From Begonia masoniana (taxonomy: Eukaryota; Streptophyta; Magnoliopsida; Cucurbitales; Begoniaceae): DNA of 64,000 nucleotides. The translations under genes and the position numbers were made by a program. Positions 1 to 12,148 of the stretch are shown here, in pieces. Where the stretch lies: the NCBI GenBank assembly GCA_022432975.1, contig CM039508.1, forward strand, positions 29,143,008 through 29,207,007, given 5' to 3'. Numbering within the stretch: the stretch's first letter is position 1; every line of letters starts with the position of its first letter. Below the pieces are notes generated by a model, which worked only from the letters and a program-made list of their open reading frames with translations, did not search any database and was not told the origin of the DNA.

Positions 1-728
1 TATTTTTTCATCCTGGAAAAATCTTTTTTATTCTTTTAATTTTGCCTCTGCGGTGGAGCTCCTCCCATTTGCTTTCATTAATATATAGTTTTTTTACCCA
101 CTGAGTACTAGGCTCATTTAAAATTGAAAGTGAAATAAAGAACTGCAAAAAATTTAAACTTGTAAAGAAGTTCCTGCTGCTGTCCCTCTAAATTAATTTG
201 TTTCCACTTATTGAGTATTCAAAAGAGAATTGCCTAAAATGTTCTCTTTTGATATTTTCATCCTTTCGAATTTTTTTGGTTAATTATTGGTTAAGCGTTT
301 TGATTCGATTTGGTTCAAATTTTTTTGAATTATATTTGCAATTAGATTTGCGATTATTTTATCAATGTTCAAATTTATATTACTCTATTTCAAATAGATT
401 AATTAGAGAATTGGAGAGAATTAGAAAAAGAAGAGAGAGAGAATCAAATCTACGGGTGAGTAAAGTCAGAGAGAAAAATGGTGAGAGGGGGATCTCTCGG
501 AAAACATTACTTTTCTTGTAATCTTAGATGAGCGATGTTGTAGCATATGAAAATACTTGTTTTTTAAATTCTCTAATAAAATTTGCTGCTGGAGTTTTGT
601 GTTGTGGACGTAGCATGATTTCATCTGAACCACGTAAATTCTTGTATTTTGATTTATTCTTTCATTCTTCTCAATTGTTCTCGGGGTGTGATTAGTTTTA
701 TCACAACAATTGGTGCGATGAGTTTGGG
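1..728 (+). mobile_element. Ty1/copia LTR-like DNA and leader (partial)
   Basis: AT-rich DNA just upstream of a copia gag fragment. The stretch around 600-710 (a GTGGACGTAGCATGATTTC-like run, then a 'gaaccacgtaaa' phrase and 'tcacaacaattggtgc') has the look of the 3' end of a plant copia LTR followed by the gag leader. The 107-codon frame at 198-521 has no recognisable domain and I do not call it a gene. The left LTR end is not identifiable, so it may lie outside the window. Confidence 0.4.
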
Positions 729-749
729 TTGTTTTCTTTCAGTATCCAT

Positions 750-1070
750 GGCAAAACTAGAAGTTACAAGTACATGGGCAGCGAGAATGATTTCAGTCAA
801 TGGCGAGTCAAGATGAAGACTTTCTTGGTTTGTCAAGGGTTGTCTACTGCTATTGATCTCGAGGCATTCGGGAAGCTTCAATTGTCTGACGAGGTTAGGG
901 CTTTTGAGATGGAGTCAAAAGCTCATAGTGCTATTTTGCTGAGTTTGAAGGAGGAGGTACTAAGGGAGGTCACCAAAGAAAGTTTGGCAATTTTAGTATG
1001 GTCAAAGATTGAAGCTTTATATATGAAAATGTCACTGGTAAGAAGAATGCGTTTCCTAGAGAGTGCATCT
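750..1070 (+). pseudogene. Ty1/copia gag N-terminal fragment
   Basis: The translation has the copia gag (UBN2/retrotran_gag family) opening pattern: an F-x-G-x-NDFSQWRVKMK-type core, then a helix-rich stretch and a 'WSKIEALYMKMSL'-type motif. Gag would form the particle that packages element RNA. Only about 100 residues remain. The family similarity stops near 1060, and minus-strand Ty3 RNase H sequence begins at about 1100, so the two elements are joined at an abrupt breakpoint. No zinc knuckle, protease or polymerase follows on this strand. Confidence 0.65.
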
Positions 1071-1099
1071 GCGACTATATTATTCTCTCATTTCAATTA

Positions 1100-2300
1100 T
1101 TTTAGGGTGTATGAAAACCTCTCCAAGAATTCTACCCACTTTGCATGCCTTTTGTTCAACTTGTGTTGACTCTTGATATGCCTTAAGGCTTGATGGTCAG
1201 TGTTGATAACAAATTCTCTCGACAAGAGGTAGTGTTACCAGTGATCTAATGCTCATAACAACATAAATGTTTTTATCATAAGTGGAAACTTTCAACTTCT
1301 CACTAAAATATGCAATGAGTTTCCCTTCTTGCATGAGTACAGCTCCAATGCCGACTCCAGAAGCATCACTCTTAACTTCAAATACCTTATTAAAGTTAGG
1401 GAATGCAAGTACAAGCAGGTGACATAACTTGCCCTTAATTAGCTCAAATCTCTTTTGGCAAGCTGGGGTCTAAGTGAATTCTTTTACATTCTTGATACAA
1501 TCGGTAAGTGGTGCAACTATTGAGCTAAAGTGTTTAATAAACCTTCTATAAAATGAGGCTAGTCCGTAGAAGCTACGTACTTCGGATATGAAATTTGGTG
1601 TAGGCCAGTCCTCAATGGCCTTGATCTTGTCCACATTAGTTTCCATTCCATCCTTTGAAATCACAAACCCTAGAAAGGATACCTTGTCTTGTGCGAACGA
1701 ACATTTGCTTAAGTTTCTAAATAAATTAGTTTTTCTAAGGGTCTGGAAGAGTGTACTAAGATGATTGAGGTGTTGTAGAAGGTGCATGCTATACATAAGT
1801 ATGTCATCAAAATAGACAACAATGAATTTTCCTAGGAAATCTTTGAGCACATGGTACATAAATCTCATGCACAATCCAAAGGGCATGACCATCCACTAAA
1901 ACAGCCCATATTTTGTCTTGAAGACCGTCTTCCACTCGTCACCTTCCTTTATTCTTATTTGGTGGTAACCACTCTTGAGGTCCACCTTTGAAAATATTGA
2001 CGCTCCACTGAGCTCATCCAATATGTTCTTAAGCCTAGGGATGAGAAACCTATACTTCACGGTAATTTGGTTTACGGCTCAGCTATCGCCACACATCCTC
2101 ATTGTGCCATCTTTCTTGGGAACTAATAGTGGGGGAGCTGCACAAGGGCTCATAGACTCTCTTATGTAGCCCTTGTCCAATAATTCTTGCACTTGATCCT
2201 GCAGTTTCTTAGTTTCTTCGAGGTTCATTCGATAAGCTGGTCGATTAGGTAGCACGGCCCTGGGTTGGAGATCAATCTGGTGTTCTATACCACGCAAGAG
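1100..2300 (-). pseudogene. Ty3/gypsy reverse transcriptase and RNase H remnant
   Basis: Reading right to left, 2297-2079 encodes the start of a Ty3 RT (DLQPRAVLPNRPAYRMN-like, then PKKDGTMRMC). 1892-1470 encodes the palm and thumb, with an intact YFDDILMYS catalytic box and FLGFVISKDG. 1450-1110 gives RNase H fragments (TDHQAL-like). Stops and frameshifts break the frame: the RT start and palm lie in different open stretches, and the RNase H part has no long frame. Integrase is missing, because the element ends against the copia gag near 1100. The domain order and motifs are those of a gypsy element; the clade is not certain. Confidence 0.85.
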
Positions 2301-2309
2301 TGGTAATCT

Positions 2310-2855
2310 TTGTGGTAATTCTTCTTAGAAGACATCTTGGAACTGGTCTCGTAAAATCTTAACAGTGTCAGGGATAACTCCTAGTTCCATAACTCTATAT
2401 CGAAAGAGTATCATGATCATAGGATCTTCTCTAAGCACATATGCTTCTATCTCCGTCTTAGTCATGAAAAGGCCAGCCTTGTCCTTGGCTTCCTTTCTTG
2501 TAGCGTCATCCTTAAATATTTGCTCGGGGGTCATGGGTGCTAACTTAAATGTCTTTTCTTCAAACTTAATGAAATAATAGTTAGAATACCCATCATGGTT
2601 CACTTTTCAGTCAAATTGCCATGGTCGGCCTAGAAGCAAGTGACATGTACTCGTAGGCACAACATCGCAAAGGACAGAATCTTTGTACTATCCCAAAGCA
2701 AACTTTACTTTCTCTTGTTGAGAGACCTTGACATCATCCCTATCATCTAGCCATCTCAACTTGTGGAGGTGGGGATGTGTACTCGCCTTTAAACCAAACT
2801 TGTTAACCAATTCATCGGAGGCCACATTTACATAACTTCCTCCATCTATAATCAA
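2310..2855 (-). pseudogene. Ty3/gypsy protease-to-RT linker region, decayed
   Basis: The stretch between the gag zinc-knuckle frame and the RT start. The open piece 2603-2325 has the lysine-rich linker usual before gypsy RT (KLAPMTPEQIFKD-like, ending in a DQFQDVF-type motif). A clear D-S/T-G protease site could not be placed in a clean frame, and 2604-2855 has several stops. Confidence 0.55.
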
Positions 2856-4287
2856 TTAACACAATTTATCCTTGATGAGACATCTACTATGAAAGATGTT
2901 CTCACGCTGACAATCCTCTCCTGAGCTCTTAGATATGAGGACTTGTCTCCTGACTATAAGTAGGGACCCTTCAGCAGCGTGAACAATTTCATTCTCAGTG
3001 TCACTCTCCTTGTCGTCCTCTTCCTCTACTTCTACTTCTTGCTCGTCCTCGCTCTTAATTTCTCCCGTGTCCTCCTTGATTATCATGACTCGTCGGTTTG
3101 GACATTGAGCCATGTAATGACCCAGACCGTGACACTTGTAGCACTTGATTTCTCTAGCTCTTGGTATGTTGGCACTATCCATTAGGGTTTTACTACTTGA
3201 CTCTTTGGGTGGCCAACTACGAGTGAAAGACTTCTTTCCTTCATCCTTGGTAAGGGTCGTGTTTGGCTTAGGTGGTTTAGGTGTGATCTTGGGGGTGACC
3301 CTTGGGGTAAATTTTGGAGTATAGCTGATTTTTTTCTTCCTACTAAGTTGGCACTCAACTGTCAAAGTCATTTGTACCACCGTATCTAGGGACTTTACTG
3401 GTTATAACTCCACTATATCTCATATGTCTTCGTTCAGTCCTCGGATAAACCTTGCAATGACCTGTTCCTCGGGTTCTTCCATGTCTCCACGTATCCTAAG
3501 AGTCTCAAATTTTGTGAGGTACTCTTCAACGGGCTGACTGCCTTGCCGTAGGTTTTGGATTTTCATGAATATCTCTGGGTGGTAGTGACTAGGTATGAAT
3601 CTCTTGGTCATGAGTGCTTTCATCACTCTCCAAGTGGTAATGGGATCATCTTCGATCTTTCATCTTTGGGATTTAACGTTGGACCACCAGAGGACCGCGT
3701 ATCCCATGAGTTCTACGAACACTAGTTGGATTTTCATTTTGTCGGAGTATTCATAGTAGTTGAAGACTTTTTCTATTTTGTCAATCCAATCTAGGAACGC
3801 ATTCCCGTCACTTGTTCCATCGAATGGTGGAACATGTAACTTAACACTCATAAGATCATCATTGTCATTTTGATGATTAGGGCAGAAATTTTCTTCCTCA
3901 TCTAAGGTCCATTCATCCTCGTCATGGTTATCAAAGTTTTAAAATCTCTTCCTAGGGATCTCGGTCTCTCATCATCTAGGGAAAGGTCTTGGTATTGGGA
4001 CATTCTCCTAGGATTCGCAGGTCTCACTCTAGGTGTGGTCTCTCGGAAGGGTTCTCTAGAGTTCTCTTGTTAAGGGTCTCCATAATGGGCTTCATGCTAA
4101 GGGTTAAGTCTTGAAGTTGTTGGCCTAGATTATTAACTTCTCTACTAAGGTCATTTAATTGTCCTTGCATGCTTGACTCACCCTCTTGTTGGATATGAGT
4201 CTCGGATTGGGAAATGTCTTTGCCCCGGTTTGGTTCTTGACCTAGGTCTAAGGTGGGTTCATGTGTGATTCCACTCCTTGTTTTCAA
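2856..4287 (-). pseudogene. Ty3/gypsy gag with CCHC zinc knuckle, frameshifted
   Basis: The gag begins near 4287 (MKTRSGITHEPTLD-like) with a polar, coiled-coil-like stretch. It continues in pieces: 3851-3660 (PPFDGTSDGNAFLDWIDKIEKVF, the typical retrotrans_gag opening), 3626-3420 (HYHPEIFMKIQNLRQGSQPVEEY) and 3380-2856. The last piece holds one zinc knuckle, CYKCHGLGHYMAQC, with the correct C-x2-C-x4-H-x4-C spacing, then an acidic tail. Each piece is separated by a stop or frame change, so no intact Gag could be made. It is upstream of, and collinear with, the RT remnant at 1100-2300. Confidence 0.85.
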
Positions 4288-4808
4288 TTTTTTTATTAAG
4301 TTTTAGAAAGTAATTAATTAGGTTAAAGTGGTCCTAGGGTATTAGAAAATGAAATGCTCATAACTAAATTTCAATAGGCAATGATACGAAAAAACTTTTA
4401 GAACAAAACAAGAACCAAGAAATTAACAAATACTAAGGAAAATTTAAACTAACCAATTCATGCATGCTTTCATTTACAGGTTTAGTGTGCATGATGCATA
4501 TCCAACTTAACATTCAACTAAAACAATCTAAAGGTATGTTTGATAAGTATAACTTCAGGTCAATGCAAAACAAAAGCAAAAGTACCAAACAACAAGTAGG
4601 TGGTTCTTTTAGGTTTCGTACTTGTTCATGCTAGTTTGGCTATTTTTGGCAAAAAACAGAATCATGTACTTTGAAACTAAGATAATGATCAAATTTTGAA
4701 CTAAAGTTGATGCATTAGTTAGTAAATTAAGTTCATAAACTTTGAATGATGATAGTACAATTAATGGAGCACAAAAAACAGAAACATAACATAACACAAA
4801 ACAGAAAT
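4288..4808 (-). other. Gag leader of the minus-strand Ty3 element, near part
   Basis: A-rich non-coding DNA between the gag start and the inserted solo LTR. The leader resumes at 6949 and runs to the primer site at 7450, giving about 1.0 kb of leader. No gene seen. Confidence 0.5.
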
Positions 4809-6948
4809 TGTAACGCCCCAAGTTATCTGAACTCGGTTCGCCACACATAATACTAAACTGAATTATGACTTTCTGAGAAAATTTTAAAATTTCATTCAAC
4901 GATCAAGACTCGACCCTTAAAACATTAAAACTTACAGCGGAAAAATATTTGTATGAACAACATTTATTAAATAGTTAAAATATTGAAGACAGTTGGTTGA
5001 AAAAGAAAAGAAAATAGAACACATCTGCCGCTGAATAGTTCCATCGGTAGATATAGAGACAAAAGAGTCTCGGCGGTAGAAGCCGTACAAATTACATCTT
5101 CCACTCACAGAACGACAACGTTTTACACTAGCACTCACCGCTCACAAAACGACAAACATTCTCAACTCACATCTACCGATAGAACAAACTGCGTCTTCCG
5201 ATCACTAGACGACAAAAATCCTCAATTCACATCTACCGATCGCAAAACGACAAATTTCTTCCTACATCTTCCGATAGATATGATATTCGACATCACCCGG
5301 TCACAAAACGACAAATTCTAATACTCACATCCACTGATGGACTACATCCACCGATAGACAAAACTCTCGACTTCTACCGATGGACTAAATCCACCGATAG
5401 ACCAAAAATATTCAACATCTGCCGATAGACATCATCTACCGATAGATCAAAAATACTCGACATCTGCCGATAGACATCATCTACCGATAGACCAAAAATA
5501 CTCAACGTCTGTCGATAGACATCATCTACCGATAGATCAAAAATACTCAACTAAAACAGCATAGCAACAATTTCACTCTAAACAGAGAGAACTCCGACTA
5601 CCAAAGAACTTGAGCATTTTACTAAAAACCGTTCAAAACCACTTAAATCCGTGTATTACTCCAAAATTTGATAAAAACCACTATTAAAACCAACAGAGTA
5701 TCATTATCAGAAAAGTCCCAAATTGTATTCAAAACATCAAAACTACCACTGCCATAAAAACTCTCAACATACTTAAATTGAATCATGGTTCCCCGAACCT
5801 TCTCATCTACTGCTACCAGTTAAACCGCCCCATCAGTTGCCAGATCGATGCATGAATGCACCCCTCCAACCTGCCTAGTTCTCAGCAAACTCAGAGACCA
5901 CACTTGTTGTCACTTCTTCACCTACATCAAAAAACTCATCTATTAGTCTAATGCTAAGTAAGTAAAGCAGTAATGAAATGGAATGCTGAAACATAAATTC
6001 TTAAACATGCAGTTTCTACTTTCTCATCTCGGTTGCATATGCATTCGTTTCTGATCTGATCCCCCTGTAAAATTGGGAGTTGGATCACTTCTCCCAAAGT
6101 CATACATCCTCTCTCTCGATTAAGGGGCGGATTAGTTCCCTTAACAACTGTTCAGATCTCCCTGTGAAATTGGGAGTTGGATCGCTTCTCCCAAAATATA
6201 AATCCCTTCATTAGTAAAGGGGCAGATTAGTTCCCTTAATAGTTTATCTGTTACAGTCTGTTCATTCCTTACCATGTCATTTCATGTAAATTCATTTTCG
6301 CATACTTTCAAAATATAATGCATGACATACAAACACATTCAAGCAAACATAATCCTACTGTTTTGTGATGTAGGCCCGAAGACACAAGCAAACTTCACTT
6401 ACCTGGTCTCCTGGAAAGTATTGGGTGGAAGACTACCTCAGAAGCTTACTCAAACCTAAAGCCATAGACAGAACATACATTAGACTTTCTCTAAACTCCA
6501 TTCTAAACCGCTAGAATTCTAGAGACACTAGTTTGGAAGCTTATTTCATTGAGCATTCCTGATTTACCACAAAACCCGAACTAGCTCACCCATATGGCAT
6601 TCACAAAACTCACATTTATACTCTCCCCAATCATCGATAGCTACCAGTACAGCAAGGAATCGAAATAGGGCTTACCTAATTTGGAGAAGAATTAAGTAGA
6701 AGAATCGCCTAGAGAGCTCTGCTGCTTGAGCTGAAAATCGAAAGACAAAAAATAGGGAATAGTGGCGGCTACAGTGCATTAATCACAAAGTCTCTTTCTT
6801 TAAATAGGTTATTACTATAGGTCTCTATTTACCATTATGCCCTTACTTAGTCACTCATTAACCTAATCAATATTTCTCCCAATTTCACCCATAATATGTA
6901 TACTATTAGTTGACGAAATAAGTTGGCTCAATGAAACCGGGTGCTACA
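4809..6948 (-). mobile_element. Solo LTR A, Tekay-like (TSD GAAAT)
   Basis: Begins TGTAACGCCC and ends GGGTGCTACA on the plus strand (sense strand is minus), flanked by a perfect 5-bp duplication GAAAT at 4804-4808 and 6949-6953. There is no internal region, so this is a 2140-bp solo LTR left by LTR-LTR recombination. It is related to the full-length element at 35502-47085: both share 'tgttttgtgatgtaggcccga' type sequence next to a splice-donor-like site. Donor GT lies at 6402-6401, one stem arm at 6374-6360, and the other arm with acceptor-like AG at 5935-5921. A TTTAAATA box near 6800 could be its promoter. Confidence 0.93.
5015..5550 (-). repeat. Degenerate short-motif array inside solo LTR A
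   Basis: Irregular repeats on the plus strand of CATCTACCGATAGA/CATCTTCCGATAGA and CACAAAACGACAAA, spaced 15-40 bp and often alternating. In LTR sense they read TTTGTCGTTTTG and TCTATCGGTAGATG. The same motif pair occurs in the SIRE-type LTR at 56130-56470 and in the Tekay LTR near 39950-40050. Confidence 0.85.
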
Positions 6949-7434
6949 GAAATTCTATTCATACACTTCTCGACTTTAGAGCAGAATTTTAACCACAAAT
7001 TTCGTGCAATAATTTAGCAAGTTTAATCCTCAAATTTCGTAGAACATTAACAGCAAAATGATGCAAGAAAACAGATTTTAAACTTGTTACAATCTCGGAT
7101 TAAAACACATGCATTCATCGGTTGTTAAAATTGCAACAAAGTTTGCTCTTCCGATTTTGCATAAACAGAAACTTCAAATGAGTAAACCAACAACAACAGC
7201 AAGTTAATCACAATATTTTGAAGCTAAACTTCCATGCTTAAGATGTTAATGCTAAACAACGTACTGGAAGTGATTTTAAATCAAGAAAGTTCGGAACATG
7301 AAACAAAAATAGCAAGCGCAAAACAGAAACTAAATAGATGATTTGTTAACCTGGTTTTGTGAAAATGGGTGCAGCCATCAGAATGAGTTTGGAAAACCAA
7401 ACCAACTCAATTTCTAGCACACCAAGGGAGCTAA
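6949..7434 (-). other. Gag leader of the minus-strand Ty3 element, far part
   Basis: Continues the leader interrupted by solo LTR A; the GAAAT duplication marks the joint. AT-rich, no gene seen. It ends at the primer-binding site. Confidence 0.5.
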
Positions 7435-7450
7435 CCTTGTTCTGATACCA
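7435..7450 (-). promoter_or_regulatory. Primer-binding site of the minus-strand Ty3 element
   Basis: On the minus strand this reads TGGTATCAGAACAAGG, the tRNA-iMet-type primer site used by many plant LTR elements. It starts two bases after an LTR-like end (..GGCCATAACA). It fixes the orientation of the decayed gypsy element as minus. Confidence 0.75.
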
Positions 7451-7452
7451 AA

Positions 7453-8529
7453 TGTTATGGCCTAGTCCTGCAAGGGTCACTAGAAAACTACGCAAACATC
7501 ATTAGCCCAAGCTCGGCCAAGCCAAGGAGACCTCAAAGATGCTAGGAAATGAACACACAAATGAACTTTAAAGGAACCGAAAATTAATGTGAGTCTTGTG
7601 CTGTGAGTGAGGTGTGTGATTATGGAAGTCGTGGTCCAAATGACTTGAGGAAAAGAAATTTGTGCAAACAAATCTCAAGTCGGCCAATAAGCTAGAGTTT
7701 GTGGCTTTCGGCAAAACAATCTTTCCTAGGAAAGAATGTCGACTTTGAGGAAACAGTTTGACCACTGCCTATTTGTTTCCAACCCTTGAAAGGGAGCAGA
7801 GGAAAGTGGAGCTAAAGCTACAACAACAACCTCGGGTTGATGAGCTAAGAGGCTAACTCCTTTCGACTTTGGCCGAGCTTACCTTGGATCTTCACTCCTC
7901 GGTTTTACCTTAAGGAAAAGGGGCTCTATTTCATTTCATCAACCGAAACTTTTACACACACTATAGCCATGCTTAAATAGACCTAGGGTGGCTAGTTTAG
8001 GGTTAGGGTTTGGCCTTTAAATGACCGTTGGAAAGGAGGTCATATGTTCGGCCAAGGTCATATGTTGGAAAGAAGCTTCAATGTAGTGTACCAATCTTGG
8101 CCCTCTATTTTAGCGAGCGCGGCCGAGTCTCCATGCAAGATATGCACTCCAAACTTAGGTTAATCGAAACAAAACTACCATCTACCCTACCATACATCTA
8201 ATCCTAAATGCCTAACATACATGCATATAATAATTATAACAAAAAGGCCAATGTTTACCAATTAGAGTTTAAAATAAAAAGGTTACATAAACCCGTGCTA
8301 TGGGAGACAATTTCCCATGTGAGCTTCTTGATCTTCAATCTTTGTCTCTCATGCAATGACGTGCTTCAGTTGATCTTTGTCTATAGCCTCGACCTCCCAC
8401 TTTAAGTCTCCAAAGGTGTGCTCCAAGCCTTCACATAATTCATTTTCTACAATAGAGAAAAGTGTGTGAGAATATAAGTTAGATAAAATATGTGTTCGGT
8501 CTTGGGATTGTGTGACAGGCCTATGGGGT
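7453..8529 (-). mobile_element. 5' LTR of the decayed minus-strand Ty3 element
   Basis: DNA immediately upstream (sense) of the primer site; the LTR's 3' end is TG..CA-type at 7453. Its 5' end appears to have been hit by solo LTR B: a few more bases after 11033 (plus-strand ggggcacatcaca) could hold the original terminal CA. No matching 3' LTR remains in the window. Small frames at 7480-7765 and 8349-8600 have no domain. Confidence 0.5.
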
Positions 8530-11033
8530 TGTAATGACCCGAAACTAAGGATATATTTTTTTTTTTTTGAAAACTCGTGGACATTCAATTCAGGCAACAT
8601 AACTCAATCATTTAAATCTTAGATCAACTACTTGTAAACTTTTCTTTAAAAACTCGTGGACAGGTAAAAGAACAACAAACTAAGACCTTAAATTCTCAGA
8701 ACTCGACTCCTTCATATATTTGTCGGCGAACTCATCCACAGAGTCGAACGACAGTAGAGTCGACTCTTCCTATCGGGTTTCATCAATTTAAACAGTAGGG
8801 GTAGACGTTATAACAGACAGGAATGGATCACAGAAACAGAAGACAGCGTGGACGACTGAAATCAGAAGGCGGTGTGGACGTTTGAAAACAGAAGGCAGTG
8901 TGGACAACTGGAACAGAAGTCAGTGTGGACGACTGACTTTCTCTGCCAGAATGCTTAACTAAATTTTATCGTCCACAGACCACGTGACTTTATCGTTAAC
9001 AGACCACGTGACTTCGTTATTTACGGGTTAAACAGACCCATCGTCCACAGACTTACTTAAATATATCGTCCACGGACCACGTGACTTTATCGTCCACGGT
9101 CCACGTGACTTTATCGTCTACGGTCCACATAACTCATTGTCCACAGACCAACATCCATGGACTTATTTAAATTTGTCATCCACAGACCACGTGATTTTGT
9201 CGTCCACAGTCACGTGACTACTTACTTTGGATGAAACTCAACAACATTTTCTGGACTTGGACTCGCCCCTAACTTTAGACGATGACTCATTCACTTACTC
9301 TGGACGACGTATTTGTCCATGTAATTCTGGACAACAATTTAGTTACAACTCTGGACGATTTTTTTTACAAGCAAAACAGAACACATAGACAACTGATCGA
9401 TCGTCTTCCCTGACGAACGTTCGGCTAGCTCTCTGGAACTAACTTTACAAGTAACCTCACAGCTCAATTCACAGAAATCATTCTCTTAACATAAAACTCA
9501 AACATGCGTAGCGGAAGACTTAAAGAAAAATAGATGAACCTTTAGTCTTAAAATCCTCTTTAAACATGAAATTGTACCAGACAACCCCAGCATTCATTAT
9601 CTTAAGAAAACCTTATCTTACTTATACTTCAGTATTATAGATCTTACTAAAATATGCTAAGAGCAACACTCCACGGGTCAAAATCGCCACCCAGCACAAA
9701 ATCCACGCCATGAGCACCTTCCAGCAACCTTCTTAGAAGTTATCACTTGGATTGAATTCCTCACCAAATTCATCACCTACATCATAAGGTTCAAACTATA
9801 AGCCTAATGCTTAGTAAAGAGTGCAACATATACATAAATGCTCATGAATGCATACTCAATAAAATCATGTTCAGGTTCATTATTCAAATCATGAGAGTTA
9901 TATTCATGTTCATATTCTTGTTCATGTCATGGGAATCATGTTCTTGTTCATTGTTTACATAAAATGGATTAAGGAGGGGATCGTGCTGGAAGGTAGGCAG
10001 AGTGCGTGTACTTGGCCTTTACAGGCAGAATTCTTGGTCCATTTCTGGACAATAACATGACCAGACCGCCCCAACCCTCACTTAATCATTCTTGCATACG
10101 TTTCATATTCTTATCTTATTCATAAAAGTAGCATGCACATAAAACATTTTTGTATACTTGTAAGATAAATTATGATGCACGGATTATGAATGCATAACAG
10201 AACATCACACCAGAGAAAACTCAGACATCCAGCATATATCATACTACAGATCGTGAACATTAAGACATTATCCTTAATATCTTCCTAACGTCCTCGTGAT
10301 GTAGGGCCCTAATGGCCGGAATCCTAACACACACACACACTTACCTGGTCCCCTTCACAATGTCGTGCCTTCACTTGAATCCTTCTCCACCTAGACATTT
10401 CATATTTCAATGTTAAATGTATCCTAAATAATCTAAACTCAAAGCTGGTAAAATCCTAACTAAAGAAATCATTCTTGGAAACTAGTTCAAGCCTCTGAGT
10501 CTTATAGTCAAGCACCTAGTGTGCGTGGCTTAATCCTCACTAGCATTAGTGTATTAAAACTACCAGATTCATACCAATGTCAGATTCTTAACCATAACAT
10601 CAACAACACCTAGAACTCTATCACCAATGTCATAAATCAGAAACTCAAAAATACTATCGTTATTCTAACATTGTCCAATTCTAAATCTTCAAACATCAAT
10701 CAATAACCATCCTTAAATCGAAGATTTAATGAGTGAATCACCTAAACCTTACCTGGAGCTTAAGATTTCGAAAAGAGTGGAAGAAGAGCTGAACAATAGT
10801 GGAGGAAATCAGTGTCTGCTACCGGAGAGAAGGCTTTGGAGGAGATTCGCCCGAAGAGGAAAGTCAGCTAAAGTGAGGTTTTAGAATTTCCTCTTTCTAT
10901 TTATAACAATTCAAAACAACATTAATTACAATCTTGCCACTAAACCTACTTTTCTTTTGAAATCAACTTATTCCATAAATCATTCCATAATAAAACACGG
11001 GATAATTACCTGACCAAGGTGCTGGTTGTTACA
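8530..11033 (-). mobile_element. Solo LTR B, Tekay-like, G-box-rich
   Basis: Plus-strand ends are TGTAATGACCC and GGTTGTTACA; sense is minus. Flanks are GGGGT (8525-8529) and GGGGC (11034-11038), a 5-bp duplication with one change. Length 2504 bp. A TATAAATA-type box is near 10898-10905. The conserved donor-like AGGTAAGT has its GT at 10344-10343. The stem arm 10305-10292 (CCTACATCACGAGG in sense) can pair with 9789-9776 (CCTTATGATGTAGG), which ends in an acceptor-like AG. No internal region or coding sequence. Confidence 0.88.
8700..9420 (-). repeat. Short-motif array with six CACGTG boxes in solo LTR B
   Basis: Irregular repeats built on CGTCCACAGACCACGTGACTT. The palindrome CACGTG (plant G-box core) is at 8981, 9005, 9078, 9102, 9188 and 9211. 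Neighbouring copies vary (gtccacggt, gtggacgac), so the array is old. It lies downstream of the acceptor-like site in LTR sense, at the same relative place as the arrays in the other Ty3 LTRs. Confidence 0.85.
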
Positions 11034-11040
11034 GGGGCAC

Positions 11041-12148
11041 ATCACAATATGTGAAAATTCTATCGATAGGTTGATCCAAAAGGAAGGTTATTCGTCATAA
11101 GCGGTCGTGATTGTGCTAAACTCTGAGGTAAGTGATGTTTATATGTGTTTAACCTATCGACCTACATCATAAGGTGATAGGGTAACTCATTACGTTTTAT
11201 TATTATTTAAAGATTTGAGGATTGATGATGGGTTATTCGAGGATGTAATACGTGATATGTTAAGTAGTATGTTTATCATTATAGTAATGATGATTTTACT
11301 AGAGGATATGTTATATTATAGATTTTTTATCGTGGCACTTTAATGAATGTAATGATTATTCAGGGATGTGTTTTTCATTTTTAGCTTTGTACTAGTTGTC
11401 TTATTGATGATAGAACGACGTGATGCTTACACGATAATGAACTGACATTATGTCTCTAGGTTTTGCATAGTGTGATTATATGTGTCTCATGCATCATGAA
11501 AAGTCTTTCATTAAGAAAAACTGAAAGACTGAATGACTAAATAAATGTACGTAAATAGTTGTTGTAGGGAGATGTTCGAGTTGGTTGTCCCATATGAAGT
11601 GGAAAAAATAGGCACACTCTTTCCTCTAGATTGATTATCCCCAATAGCTGGATTGGAAAGTGAAAGAAAAAAAATAATGAAGACAGAAAAAGGAAATACA
11701 TATTTTTATGAAATTGCGTATCACACTCATATGTTTTATGCATCTCTTACTGAATGCTAGACTCATAGATGAACTTTGTAATGTAGGTGAGGATGATATT
11801 GATATACTATATGAATGAAACAAATGAAAGATGCAGTTGAAGAGATGCTCTTATGGGCGGGGCTACAATGTTGTTAGTGCGAGATTGACCAAAGGCTTAT
11901 GACTCAAGGATTATGTTTTGATAAAATGGAATTTTAAATTTAAAGTGCTATTTTGCTAAGTTTGATTTTAATTATAATCGTTTTTTTATTAATCATTTGT
12001 ATTCAAATGATTATATAGACCACATGTTTATTTTATATTGAAGTTTTAAATTGGGCTTGTTTAAAAGTTTTTCGCTGTTTATATTTTCAAAGGCATGATT
12101 TTACGTTTTAAAGGTAAAAGTAGAAACAGTACGCTATGAGACATTACA
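11041..12148 (+). mobile_element. Plus-strand Tekay-like LTR fragment
   Basis: Lacks a clear 5' end and finishes in a terminal TTACA at 12148. It keeps the family landmarks: AGGTAAGT with donor GT at 11128, CCTACATCATAAGGT at 11161-11175, and ACTTTGTAATGTAGG at 11773-11787. The last two can pair, with two wobbles and one mismatch. No TSD is visible because the left end is lost. Confidence 0.7.
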
